Source of the DNA: Streptomyces rimosus
Lineage (GTDB): Bacteria > Actinomycetota > Actinomycetes > Streptomycetales > Streptomycetaceae
Length of the DNA stretch: 64,000 nt
Direction of reading: 5' to 3'
Assembly (NCBI RefSeq): GCF_008704655.1
Contig: NZ_CP023688.1
Span: 3,782,001 to 3,846,000 of the forward strand
Part shown: positions 38,933 through 46,337 of the stretch, piece by piece
Position numbering within the stretch: the stretch's first letter is position 1
Layout of the letters: each line of letters begins with the position of its first letter
Notes under the pieces: model-generated
The model's database searches: none
The model's input: only the letters and a program-made list of their open reading frames with translations
Told to the model about the DNA's origin: nothing
Made by a program: the position numbers and the translations under genes

Positions 38933-39931
38933 TCACCAGGCGAAAGCTTCCGGAGACGGTCCCGGCCCCGGGAAGATCTCGTCGAGAGCCGCAAGAAGCT
39001 CCGCGCCCAGGTCCAGGTCGAGGGCGCGCAGCGCCGAGTCAAGTTGCTCCTGCGTACGCGGGCCGACGATCGGTCCTGTCACGCCGGGACGGGTGAGCAG
39101 CCAGGCCAGGGCGGCCTCGCCCGGTTCGATGCCGTGCTTGTCGAGCAGATTCTCGTACGCCTGGATCTGCTCACGCGTGCGGGCGTCCTTGAGGGCATCG
39201 GCGGCCCGTCCGCTCGCCCGGCGCCCCTCCGTGGCCTCCTTCTTGAGGACTCCGCCGAGCAGCCCGCCGTGCAGCGGCGACCACGGGATGACGCCCAGGC
39301 CGTAGTCCCGCGCGGCAGGGATGACCTCCATCTCGGCGCGGCGCTCGGCGAGGTTGTAGAGGCACTGCTCGCTGACGAGCCCGACCCGGCCGTGTGTCTT
39401 CGCGTTCTCGTTGGCCTGGGCGATCTTGTAGCCGGGGAAGTTCGAGGAACCGGCGTACAGGATCTTCCCCTGTTGGACCAGGACGTCGATCGCCTGCCAG
39501 ATCTCCTCGAACGGCGTCGAGCGGTCGATGTGATGGAACTGGTAGACGTCGATGTAGTCGGTCTGGAGCCGCTTGAGGGAAGCGTCAACGGCGCGGCGGA
39601 TGTTCACGGCGCTGAGCCGGTCGTGGTTGGGCCAGACCGGTCCGTCGGCGCCCATGTTCCCGTAGACCTTGGTGGCCAGGACCGTCTTGTCACGACGCCC
39701 GCCGCCCTTGGCGAACCAGGTACCGACGATCTCCTCGGTGCGCCCCTTGTTCTCGCCCCACCCGTACACATTTGCCGTGTCAACGAAGTTCAGCCCCGCA
39801 TCGAGCGCCGCATCCATGATGGTGTGGCTGGTGGCTTCATCCGTCTGAGGCCCGAAGTTCATCGTGCCGAGCACGATGCGACTGACCTTGAGTCCGGTAC
39901 GTCCCAGCTGCGTGTATTCCATGGCCGCCAA
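38933..39931 (-). CDS. aldo/keto reductase (intact copy inside the insertion)
   Basis: A 332-residue NADPH-dependent reductase of the AKR superfamily. Features are FVDTANVYGWGENKGRTEEI (catalytic Asp and Tyr), VLATKVYGNMG (Lys), YIDVYQFHHIDRSTPFEEI (His), and the cofactor end TGPIVGPRTQEQLDSALRALDLDLGAELLAALDEIFPG. It is closely similar to the two broken fragments that flank it but lies on the opposite strand. The TTG at 39931 has GAAGGGG five bases before it; an internal ATG at 39922 is also possible. It probably arrived with the foreign segment. Confidence 0.9.
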   Translation of the reverse strand: MAAMEYTQLGRTGLKVSRIVLGTMNFGPQTDEATSHTIMDAALDAGLNFVDTANVYGWGENKGRTEEIVGTWFAKGGGRRDKTVLATKVYGNMGADGPVWPNHDRLSAVNIRRAVDASLKRLQTDYIDVYQFHHIDRSTPFEEIWQAIDVLVQQGKILYAGSSNFPGYKIAQANENAKTHGRVGLVSEQCLYNLAERRAEMEVIPAARDYGLGVIPWSPLHGGLLGGVLKKEATEGRRASGRAADALKDARTREQIQAYENLLDKHGIEPGEAALAWLLTRPGVTGPIVGPRTQEQLDSALRALDLDLGAELLAALDEIFPGPGPSPEAFAW

Positions 39932-39990
39932 GCGAACCCCTTCGAGTCCACTCCACGCAAGACGTCCGGCGGGCAGCGGGTACGCCTGCC

Positions 39991-40651
39991 TCAGGCGCCC
40001 TCGCCGATGTGCCGGTACACGGGTGCCGGTAGGAACGCTGTCACCAGCCGCAACGCCGCCGGTTCGTAGAGCATCTTCCAGTCGCCTCGGAGTGCCCCGC
40101 CGCAGGTCGCGGTGATCACGTCAGGGGGTCCGCCGCAGTGAATCCGGAATTTACTGCGGCGGCACCGAGGCCCGGTCAGGGGGATGTCCTGGAGCATCAG
40201 GGTGTTCACATGGACCAGGGCCGATTGCAGAATCCGTAGGCAGAGCACGAACATCTTCTGCTCGTCGCGCCGGTTGGAGGCGATCTCGCCGCCCTTGCCG
40301 TAGGCGATCACGAAGTTGGCGCCGTTGGACGATTCCCTGACGTCCAGGCCCTCCTCGATCTCCCGCTGGAGGTCCCGAAGCCGCAGGTAGCGGGCCACGA
40401 AGAGGGGCTTCTGGGCGTGGCCGACTTCGTTGGCCTTCGCCAGCACCGGCGGCGCGTCGTCGCCCTCCGTACCGCCGCCCTCGGGTCCGGCGTCGTCCTG
40501 GTCGGTACCGCCGGCCACCAGAACCACGATCGGCTCGATGCTCTCCGTGCGGCAGCGCGTCAGCAGTTCCACCCGGACCTGCTCGGGTCTGCGTTCCTTG
40601 TGCGCGACGTGCTCGGCCAGATACGCCGTCAGCTTCTCCGCGTCCGCGACG
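39991..40651 (-). pseudogene. rearranged Tn3-family transposase remnant
   Basis: The frame contains two separated pieces of a Tn3-type transposase. An N-terminal piece reads AYLAEHVAHKERRPEQVRVE and continues LLTRCRTESIEP. A C-terminal piece reads LFVARYLRLRDLQREIEEGL, then NGANFVIAYGKGGEIASNRR, then LCLRILQSALVHVNTLMLQD. Hundreds of central residues are missing, there is no start codon, and homology ends at LMLQDIP. The last 60 residues are unrelated to the family. It abuts the C-terminal reductase fragment at 40652. No terminal inverted repeats were recognised. Confidence 0.8.
40130..40162. repeat. 33-bp near-perfect palindrome flanked by GTCAGGGGG direct repeats
   Basis: CCGCCGCAGT (40130-40139) and ACTGCGGCGG (40153-40162) are exact complements, and most of the 13-bp AT-richer centre also pairs. 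GTCAGGGGG occurs on both sides, at 40120-40128 and 40175-40183. The palindrome marks the point where transposase homology stops, so it looks like a small insertion or a recombination scar. Confidence 0.5.
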
Positions 40652-41002
40652 CTGCACGGCGGCCTGCTCGGCGGCGCCGTGCGCAAGGGGCGCGAGGGCG
40701 GCGGCGGGGCCCGTACGAACGGGGGCCGCTCGGCCGGCGCGCCGGCGAACTCCGCGATCCGGGCGCAGATCGAGGCGTACGAGGATCTGCTCGACAAGCA
40801 CGGGCTGCGGCCCGGCGAGGTCGCGCCGGCCTGGCTGCTCACCCGGCCCGGTGTGACGGGGCCGATCGTCGGGCCGCGCACCTCCGGACAGCTCGACTCC
40901 GCGCTGCGCGCCGTGGAGCTGGAACTGTCGGAGGATCTGCTGAGCGCGCTCGAAGAGATCTTCCCGGCCACCGGTCCTTCGCCGGAGGCGTTCGCCTGGT
41001 GA
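40652..41002 (+). pseudogene. aldo/keto reductase, C-terminal fragment
   Basis: 116 codons beginning LHGGLLGGAVRKG and running through IEAYEDLLDKHGLRPGEVAP, LLTRPGVTGPIVGPRTSGQL and SEDLLSALEEIFPATGPSPE to TGA. It matches residues from about 219 onward of the intact copy on the other strand. Upstream bases belong to the transposase remnant. Together with 38645-38809 it was one gene; roughly 165 central codons are lost. Confidence 0.8.
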
Positions 41003-41040
41003 GCTGAGGGGACGGCGGTGCCGGGCGGCCGTCCGGCGGT

Positions 41041-41127
41041 TCAGCGCAGGGCGGCCGCCACGATCACGACGATGAGCAGCACGGCGAACAGGCCGGACAT
41101 GATCCGGTTACGGGTTTTGGGGTCCAC
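41041..41127 (-). CDS. 28-residue single-span membrane protein
   Basis: A short ORF from GTG (41127) encodes a basic N-terminus (MDPKTRNRIM) and one hydrophobic helix (SGLFAVLLIVVIVAAALR). TACGCT lies exactly 6 bases before the GTG, the same arrangement as serC, which points to a leaderless message. It sits between the broken reductase and thpR, on the thpR strand. It is too short for family assignment. It could be a regulator or subunit of a membrane complex, or a stress micropeptide. Confidence 0.5.
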   Translation of the reverse strand: MDPKTRNRIMSGLFAVLLIVVIVAAALR

Positions 41128-41170
41128 CCTTCGAGCGTAACCGGCCCCGCCGGCATGCCCGCGGCCAGGC

Positions 41171-41737
41171 TCAGCGGCCCAGCGGCCAGGCCGCCACCGT
41201 CTCGTACCGGGGCTGCTCGCCCGGCACCCCGCCGGCGGGCAGGCGGCTGCGCACGAGCGCCAGCTCCCGTACGGTCCAGGCGCCGCCCTCGAAATCCGTC
41301 AGGGCCTCGACGAACGGGTCCAGGTCGAGGGCGCCGCCGCGGTTGCGCGCGACGGTCAGGTGCGGGGTGTACGCGCGGTGGCCGGACATCTCCACCCCGG
41401 CCCGGCGGGCCGCCGCGCTCGCCGAGTCCGCCAGTTTCCGCAGGGCCGGCAGGCCGCCGTCGGCCCCCGCCCACACCACCCGGTCCGCGAAGCGCCCGCC
41501 GCCCTTGAGGCGCAGCGGGATCGGCTCGTACCGCCGGGCCGCCCGCGCCAGCCGCTCGCGCAGCTCGGGGAGGACGGCGTCGGGCACCTCACCGTAGAAG
41601 GCGAGCGTGAAGTGCCAGCCGGCCCGCCCGGTCCAGCGCAGCCGGTCCGCGCCGGGCAACTGCCGCAGCCGGCGCACCCGGGCCGCGAGTTCCTCGACGG
41701 CGGACTCGGGCGGGAGCGCTGCGGCGAAGAGTCTCAT
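41171..41737 (-). CDS. thpR: RNA 2',3'-cyclic phosphodiesterase (2'-5' RNA ligase family)
   Basis: A 188-residue 2H phosphoesterase. Both histidine motifs are present: HFTLAF (HxTx) near residue 42 and HLTVAR near residue 125, placed symmetrically in the two lobes. The family opens 2',3'-cyclic phosphate RNA ends and can ligate tRNA halves in vitro. The ATG at 41737 is chosen because MRLFAAALPPE is the family start; an in-frame upstream extension is Pro/Arg-rich. A GAGACT -10-like hexamer lies 6 bases before it, so it is possibly leaderless. Confidence 0.88.
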   Translation of the reverse strand: MRLFAAALPPESAVEELAARVRRLRQLPGADRLRWTGRAGWHFTLAFYGEVPDAVLPELRERLARAARRYEPIPLRLKGGGRFADRVVWAGADGGLPALRKLADSASAAARRAGVEMSGHRAYTPHLTVARNRGGALDLDPFVEALTDFEGGAWTVRELALVRSRLPAGGVPGEQPRYETVAAWPLGR

Positions 41738-41872
41738 GCGGTCAGTCTCGCGTACGGGGTGCCGGCGGGGCCGGGGTCGCGCGGTGGACGGGGCGGGAAA
41801 CGCGGCGGCCGGGTCCGGGTTACGCACCGGCCGGGGCCGCCGTACGCGCGGTCCCGGCCCGGTACGGACGTA

Positions 41873-43279
41873 TCAGGCCGCCGCCGTCAGCCGCTCCGGT
41901 TCGCCGTCCCGCTGCCGTGGCACGAACCGTACGTGCTGGTGGCCGCGCCGCAGATCGATCCGTACGCGCAGCCCGCCCGCGCGGGTCAGCATCAGGCCGA
42001 CACCGGCCGCGGCCAGCGCGGAGACCACACCGCCCGCGAGGAAGCCGAGGCGGGCGCCGTACGCGTCGGTGACCCAGCCGACGATGGGCGCGCCGAGCGG
42101 TGTGCCGCCCATGAAGACCATCATGAACAGGCTCATCACTCGTCCGCGCATCAGCGGGTCGGTCGCCATCTGCACGCTGGAGTTGGCCGTGACGTTGATC
42201 GTCAGGCCGACCACGCCGATGACGATCAGCAGCGCACCGAAGATCCAGACGGCCGGGGAGAGGGCCGCGGCCATCTCCAGCACGCCGAACAGCAGCGCCG
42301 CGCCCACCAGCAACCGCAGCCGCGAGGTGCTGCGCCGGGCCGCGAGCAGCGCGCCCGCCAGCGAACCGGCCGCCATCAGGCCGTTGAACCAGGCGTACAT
42401 ACCGGCGCCGCCGTGGAAGACCTTGTCGGCGAAGGCGGTCAGCCAGATCGGGAAGTTGAAGCCGAAGGTGCCGATGAAGCCGACCAGGACGATCGGCCAG
42501 ATCAGCTCGGGGTGGCCCGCGACATAGCGCACGCCCTCGCGCAGCTGGCCCTTGCCGCGCGGGGCGCGGTCGACCTTGTGCAGCTCACGGGTGCGCATCA
42601 GCAGCAGTCCGGCGAGCGGCGCGAGGAAGGACAGGCCGTTCAGGAGGAACGCCCAGCCGCTGCCCAGGGAGGTGATCAGCGCGCCGGCCACGGCGGGGCC
42701 GATCAGCCGGGCCGACTGGAAGTTGGCCGAGTTCAGGCTGACGGCGTTGCGCAGGTCGTCCGGGCCGACCATCTCGACGACGAACGCCTGCCGCGCCGGG
42801 TTGTCGACGACGGTGATCAGGCCGAGCACGAAGGCCATCAGGTAGACGTGCCAGACCGCGACGTTCCCGCTGAGCGTCAGCACGGCCAGGACCAGGCCGG
42901 TCAGGCCCATCGAAGCCTGGGTGACCAGCAGCAGCTTGCGCTTGGAGACCCGGTCGGCGATCACGCCCCCGTACAGCCCGAACAGCAGCATGGGCAGGAA
43001 CTGGAGCGCGGTGGTGATGCCGACGGCGGCGGAGGAGCCGGTGATGCTGACCACCAGCCAGTCCTGGGCGATGCGCTGCATCCAGGTGCCGGTGTTCGAG
43101 ACGACCTGTCCGGTGGCGAACAGCCGGTAGTTGCGGACGCGCAGCGAGCGGAACATGCCCCCGCGCGGCTCGGCGGCGGTGCCCTGGGAGCCTGCGGGGG
43201 GCGCGGTCGCGGCGTCGGTGGCGGTGGTGTCGTGGGATATCGGTGCGGGGGCGGAGTCTGCTCCGGATCCCGTACTCAA
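41873..43279 (-). CDS. MFS transporter (EntS-like, MFS_3)
   Basis: A 468-residue protein with a 40-residue polar N-terminus and about ten to twelve membrane segments. Family marks are MFRSLRVRNYRLFATGQVVS, WMQRIAQDWLVVSITGSSAAVG, GVIADRVSKRKLLLVTQ and LNSANFQSARLIGPAVAGAL. This branch includes enterobactin and macrolide efflux carriers. It lies 30 bp after a MarR gene in the same direction, so drug-responsive efflux is the likely role. Confidence 0.9.
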   Translation of the reverse strand: MSTGSGADSAPAPISHDTTATDAATAPPAGSQGTAAEPRGGMFRSLRVRNYRLFATGQVVSNTGTWMQRIAQDWLVVSITGSSAAVGITTALQFLPMLLFGLYGGVIADRVSKRKLLLVTQASMGLTGLVLAVLTLSGNVAVWHVYLMAFVLGLITVVDNPARQAFVVEMVGPDDLRNAVSLNSANFQSARLIGPAVAGALITSLGSGWAFLLNGLSFLAPLAGLLLMRTRELHKVDRAPRGKGQLREGVRYVAGHPELIWPIVLVGFIGTFGFNFPIWLTAFADKVFHGGAGMYAWFNGLMAAGSLAGALLAARRSTSRLRLLVGAALLFGVLEMAAALSPAVWIFGALLIVIGVVGLTINVTANSSVQMATDPLMRGRVMSLFMMVFMGGTPLGAPIVGWVTDAYGARLGFLAGGVVSALAAAGVGLMLTRAGGLRVRIDLRRGHQHVRFVPRQRDGEPERLTAAA

Positions 43280-43309
43280 AGTGGGTTCGCCTCCTCGGCT
43301 TCTTCGGTT

Positions 43310-43759
43310 CTACAGCTGGGCGAGCTTCTCCAGTACGGGTGCGGCGGTCCGCAGTGCGGCCCACTCGTCCTCGTCCAGCCCGGAGGCCAGCTCGGCCAGC
43401 CACGCGTTGCGTTTGCGGCGGCTCTCTTCGAGCATCGCCTCGGCCTGTTCGGTCTGGGTGACGACCTTCTGACGGCGGTCGTCGGGGTGCGGTTCGAGCC
43501 GGACCAGGCCCTTGGCCTCCAGCATCGCCACGATGCGGGTCATCGACGGCGGCTGGACGTGCTCCTTGCGCGCCAGTTCGCCGGGGGTGGCGTGGCCGCA
43601 CCGGGCGAGGGTGCCGAGCACCGACATCTCGGTCGGGCTGAGCGACTCGTCGACCCGCTGGTGTTTGAGTCGGCGGGAGAGCCGCATCACGGCGGACCGC
43701 AATGCGTTCACGGCGGCAGCATCGTCGCCAAGGGACAGTTCCGGCATGGTCGTTAGCAT
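43310..43759 (-). CDS. MarR-family regulator
   Basis: A 149-residue MarR protein. The winged helix reads LSPTEMSVLGTLARCGHATPGELARKEHVQPPSMTRIVAMLEAKGLVRLEPHPDDRRQKVV, including the wing DDRR. Flanking helices form the dimer interface. It is co-transcribed with the MFS exporter. Its ribosome site GAGAGGG lies in the centre of a perfect TCATTA-N7-TAATGA palindrome, so self-repression by blocking its own start is expected. Confidence 0.92.
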   Translation of the reverse strand: MLTTMPELSLGDDAAAVNALRSAVMRLSRRLKHQRVDESLSPTEMSVLGTLARCGHATPGELARKEHVQPPSMTRIVAMLEAKGLVRLEPHPDDRRQKVVTQTEQAEAMLEESRRKRNAWLAELASGLDEDEWAALRTAAPVLEKLAQL

Positions 43760-43762
43760 AAC

Positions 43763-43781
43763 TCATTACCCTCTCTAATGA
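43763..43781. promoter_or_regulatory. TCATTA-N7-TAATGA MarR operator
   Basis: A perfect 6-bp inverted repeat spans 19 bp and is AT-rich in a GC-rich setting, 3 bp upstream of the MarR start. The seven central bases are the Shine-Dalgarno of the MarR gene on the minus strand. Confidence 0.7.
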
Positions 43782-43877
43782 AAGCCCGTTGATGTGGGGC
43801 CTCCCGCGTCACCCTTCCGAGTGAGGACGCAGCGGAAAGTGACCCGCCTGACCAGGGCGTGAGAGGACCGTGGCGGT

Positions 43878-44066
43878 ATGGGATCGGGAGTGCTCAGCCT
43901 GCGCATGGACGGGGACCTGCTGGACCGCCTTCGGCAGCACGCCGCCAAACGCGGAATGAGCGTCCAGGACTATGTGACCCGGACGCTCATCCGTGAAGAC
44001 TTCGACGAACGATTCAAGATGTCGGTGGACCGGACGGAGCGGTTCTACGCCGCCCCGCCGCTGTGA
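43878..44066 (+). CDS. small ribbon-helix-helix-like protein
   Basis: A 62-residue protein: VLSLRMDGDLLDRLRQHAAKRGMSVQDYVTRTLIREDF has the beta-strand, helix, helix pattern of Arc/CopG proteins. It is followed by a polar tail ERFKMSVDRTERFYAAPPL. GAGAGGA precedes the ATG at 43878. It could be an orphan antitoxin-type regulator; no toxin gene is adjacent. It is convergent with the purine permease across a hairpin. Confidence 0.75.
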   Translation: MGSGVLSLRMDGDLLDRLRQHAAKRGMSVQDYVTRTLIREDFDERFKMSVDRTERFYAAPPL

Positions 44067-44067
44067 T

Positions 44068-44089
44068 CCGGTCCTGCCGCAGGGACCGG
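44068..44089. terminator. hairpin between convergent genes
   Basis: CCGGTCC (44068-44074) and GGACCGG (44083-44089) pair around an 8-nt loop, just after the RHH stop and before the permease stop. Probably a two-way terminator. Confidence 0.55.
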
Positions 44090-44096
44090 CCGGGCG

Positions 44097-45566
44097 TTAC
44101 CTGACGCCCAGCACCTGCTCGATCGGATTGAGCAGGAAGTAGACGAGGAAGGCCAGCCCCACCGCGTTCAGCAGCCAGGGGATCTCCTTGAAGCGGCCGG
44201 TCGCCGTCCGCAGCAGGATGAAGGCCAGCACGCCCATGCCGATGCCGTTGGTGATGCTGTAGGTGAACGGCATCGAGATGATCGTCAGGAACGCCGGGAC
44301 GGCGACGGTGAAGTCGCTCCAGTCGATCTCCCGGACGTTGGCCGACATGATCAGGAAGCCGACGACCAGCAGGGCGGGCGTCGCGGCCTGCGACGGCACG
44401 ACCGTCGCCAGCGGCGTGAAGACCAGCGCCAGCAGGAAGAGCCCGCCGGTCACCACGTTCGCCAGGCCCGTACGGGCCCCCTCGCCGACGCCCGCGGTGG
44501 ACTCCACGAAGCAGGTGTTGGCCGAGGCCGAGCCGACGCCGCCGGCCGCGACCGCGATGCCGTCCACCATCAGGATGCGGCCCATGCCGGGCAGGCTGCC
44601 GTTCTCGTCGGTCAGCCCGGCCTCCTCGCCGACGCCGATGATCGTGCCCATCGCGTCGAAGAAGCCGGACAGCAGCACGGTGAAGACGAAGAGGCAGCCG
44701 GTCAGCAGGCCGACCTCCTTGAAGCCGCCGAACAGGCTGATCTGGCCGATCAGGCCGAAGTCGGGGGCGCCGACGAGGCTGTCCGGCACGTTCGGCACGG
44801 CCAGGCCCCAGCTCGCGTCGGGGATCTCGGCGACGGCGTTGATGATGATCGCGACGACCGCCATCACGACCATGCCGATCAGGATCGCGCCCTTGGTCTT
44901 CCGCACGGTCAGCACGAACATCAGCGCCAGGCCGACGACGAAGACCAGCACCGGCCAGCCCTGGAGCTGGCCGCCCTGGCCCAGCGCCAGCGGCACGGTG
45001 GTGTGCGCGGCGTCCGGGTTACGGGTGACGAAGCCCGCGTCCACCAGGCCGACCAGCGAGATGAACAGGCCGATGCCGATCGCGATGGCGCGCCGCAGCC
45101 CGTTCGGGATGGCGTCCATGACCCGCTGCCGCAGGCCGGAGGCGACCAGGATCATCAGCACCAGCCCGGCCAGTACGACCATGCCCATCGCGTCCGGCCA
45201 GCTCATCTTGGGGGCGAGCTGGAGGGAGACGACGGCGTTGATGCCGAGGCCGGCGGCGACGGCGATCGGCACATTGCCGATGACGCCCATCAGGAGCGTG
45301 GACAGGCCCGCCATCAGGGCGGTGGCGGTGACCAGCTGGCCGTTGTCGAGGTGGTGCCCGAACTTGTCCTGGCCGGCGCCGAGGATGATCGGGTTCAGCA
45401 CGACGATGTACGCCATGGCGAAGAAGGTGGCGAGACCGCCGCGCAGCTCGCGGGAGACCGTCGATCCCCGCTCGGAGATCTTGAAGAACCGGTCGAGACC
45501 GTTCTTGGGCGGCTGCGGGCCTGGGCTCTGGACGGCATCGACCGGCGTGGGGGCCGAGGGGGACAT
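44097..45566 (-). CDS. NCS2-family purine permease (AzgA/GhxP type)
   Basis: A 489-residue membrane protein with 12-14 hydrophobic segments. Signature elements of the AzgA-like NCS2 branch: ERGSTVSRELRGGLATFFAMAYIVVLNP, NVPIAVAAGLGINAVVSLQL, LLSGFFDAMGTIIGVGEEAGL, VGSASANTCFVESTAGVGEGARTGLANVVTG, and WLLNAVGLAFLVYFLL. These proteins import hypoxanthine, guanine or adenine with protons. Its upstream region is unusually AT-rich. Confidence 0.92.
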   Translation of the reverse strand: MSPSAPTPVDAVQSPGPQPPKNGLDRFFKISERGSTVSRELRGGLATFFAMAYIVVLNPIILGAGQDKFGHHLDNGQLVTATALMAGLSTLLMGVIGNVPIAVAAGLGINAVVSLQLAPKMSWPDAMGMVVLAGLVLMILVASGLRQRVMDAIPNGLRRAIAIGIGLFISLVGLVDAGFVTRNPDAAHTTVPLALGQGGQLQGWPVLVFVVGLALMFVLTVRKTKGAILIGMVVMAVVAIIINAVAEIPDASWGLAVPNVPDSLVGAPDFGLIGQISLFGGFKEVGLLTGCLFVFTVLLSGFFDAMGTIIGVGEEAGLTDENGSLPGMGRILMVDGIAVAAGGVGSASANTCFVESTAGVGEGARTGLANVVTGGLFLLALVFTPLATVVPSQAATPALLVVGFLIMSANVREIDWSDFTVAVPAFLTIISMPFTYSITNGIGMGVLAFILLRTATGRFKEIPWLLNAVGLAFLVYFLLNPIEQVLGVR

Positions 45567-45882
45567 GCGCGGACCTCAGTCGTACGGGCCTGAAGAGGCG
45601 TGGGGGCCCCGGATCGGGCCCAGAACACAAACAGACCGGATCAGATTGGATGATTAGACGAATCAAACCAGTCAGAACCGGATAGGTTCAGTATGAATAA
45701 ACAAGTCGATGATCGCTATCTCCGCGCGTAGACCCATGGGGAATCCGGCCGGCCGCGCTTCGCGGGGGCCCGCGGCCCGGCGTCCCCCCGCCCGCGGCCC
45801 GCCCACGGCCCTCCCGACGGCGCGCCGCGCGGCCCGGCCTGCCGGGACCGGTGCTGTCAGCGGCTGCCCGTAAGCTGGTTCC
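45567..45882. other. AT-rich leader/promoter region of purine permease
   Basis: 316 bp. The stretch 45625-45720 is strikingly AT-rich for this genome and includes TGATT-AGACG-AATCA (45649-45663), an inverted repeat. On the minus strand a 21-codon ORF fits (45672-45737). TAAGCT at 45871-45876, 6 bases before the DUF2530 ATG, is a leaderless promoter on the plus strand. I did not recognise a purine riboswitch. Confidence 0.5.
45672..45737 (-). CDS. possible 21-codon leader peptide of purine permease
   Basis: The ORF from the ATG at 45737 begins MGLRAEIAIIDLF and uses AT-rich codons. It lies about 106 bases upstream of the permease start and on its strand. It lacks a ribosome site, so it could be leaderless or chance. 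It is reported because the surrounding AT-rich island is otherwise unexplained. Confidence 0.25.
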   Translation of the reverse strand: MGLRAEIAIIDLFIHTEPIRF

Positions 45883-46164
45883 ATGTGGAAGAAGTCCGAA
45901 CTGCGCGAGGCCCCGGAGCCTCTTGAGGGCCCCGTCGTCGGCACGATCACCGGCGGCACCATCATCTGGTTCGTGCTCTTCCTGGCCCAGCTCCCCTTCT
46001 ACGGCTGGTTCGCCGACCACGACCGCACCTGGTGGGTGTGGACCTGCCTGGCCGGCGGCGGCCTCGGCCTCCTCGGCATCTGGTACGTCCGCAAGCGCGA
46101 CGCCGCGATCAAGCGCGCCGCGGCGGCGCGGGACGCCGGGCCCACGCCGGTGGACGCGGTCTGA
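45883..46164 (+). CDS. DUF2530 two-span membrane protein
   Basis: A 93-residue actinobacterial membrane protein. EAPEPLEGPVVGTITGGTIIWFVLFLAQLPFYGWF forms the first membrane hairpin. WWVWTCLAGGGLGLLGIWYVRKRDAAIKRA is the second span with a basic tail. I recognise it as DUF2530; its function is unknown. TAAGCT lies exactly 6 bases before the ATG, indicating a leaderless transcript. It is divergent from the purine permease. Confidence 0.82.
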   Translation: MWKKSELREAPEPLEGPVVGTITGGTIIWFVLFLAQLPFYGWFADHDRTWWVWTCLAGGGLGLLGIWYVRKRDAAIKRAAAARDAGPTPVDAV

Positions 46165-46337
46165 GACGGGCGCGGCCCGGGCGGCCCGACCGGCCGTCCC
46201 ACCCCACGGACCATGTCACCCCATAGTGGACGCATCCCGACCCTCCGCGGTTGACGCACGCCCCTCCAACAACTCCTGCCACCTCCCTGTGCGTATCCAG
46301 CGGGTGAATCGTCCGTTCCGCCCGTAACGTCGAAGGC

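Noticed and set aside
41360..43756. Long plus-strand frame opposite the MFS and MarR genes
   Set aside because: It is rich in Gln/His/Arg/Gly, as codon-aligned antisense frames are; the minus-strand proteins have clear families.
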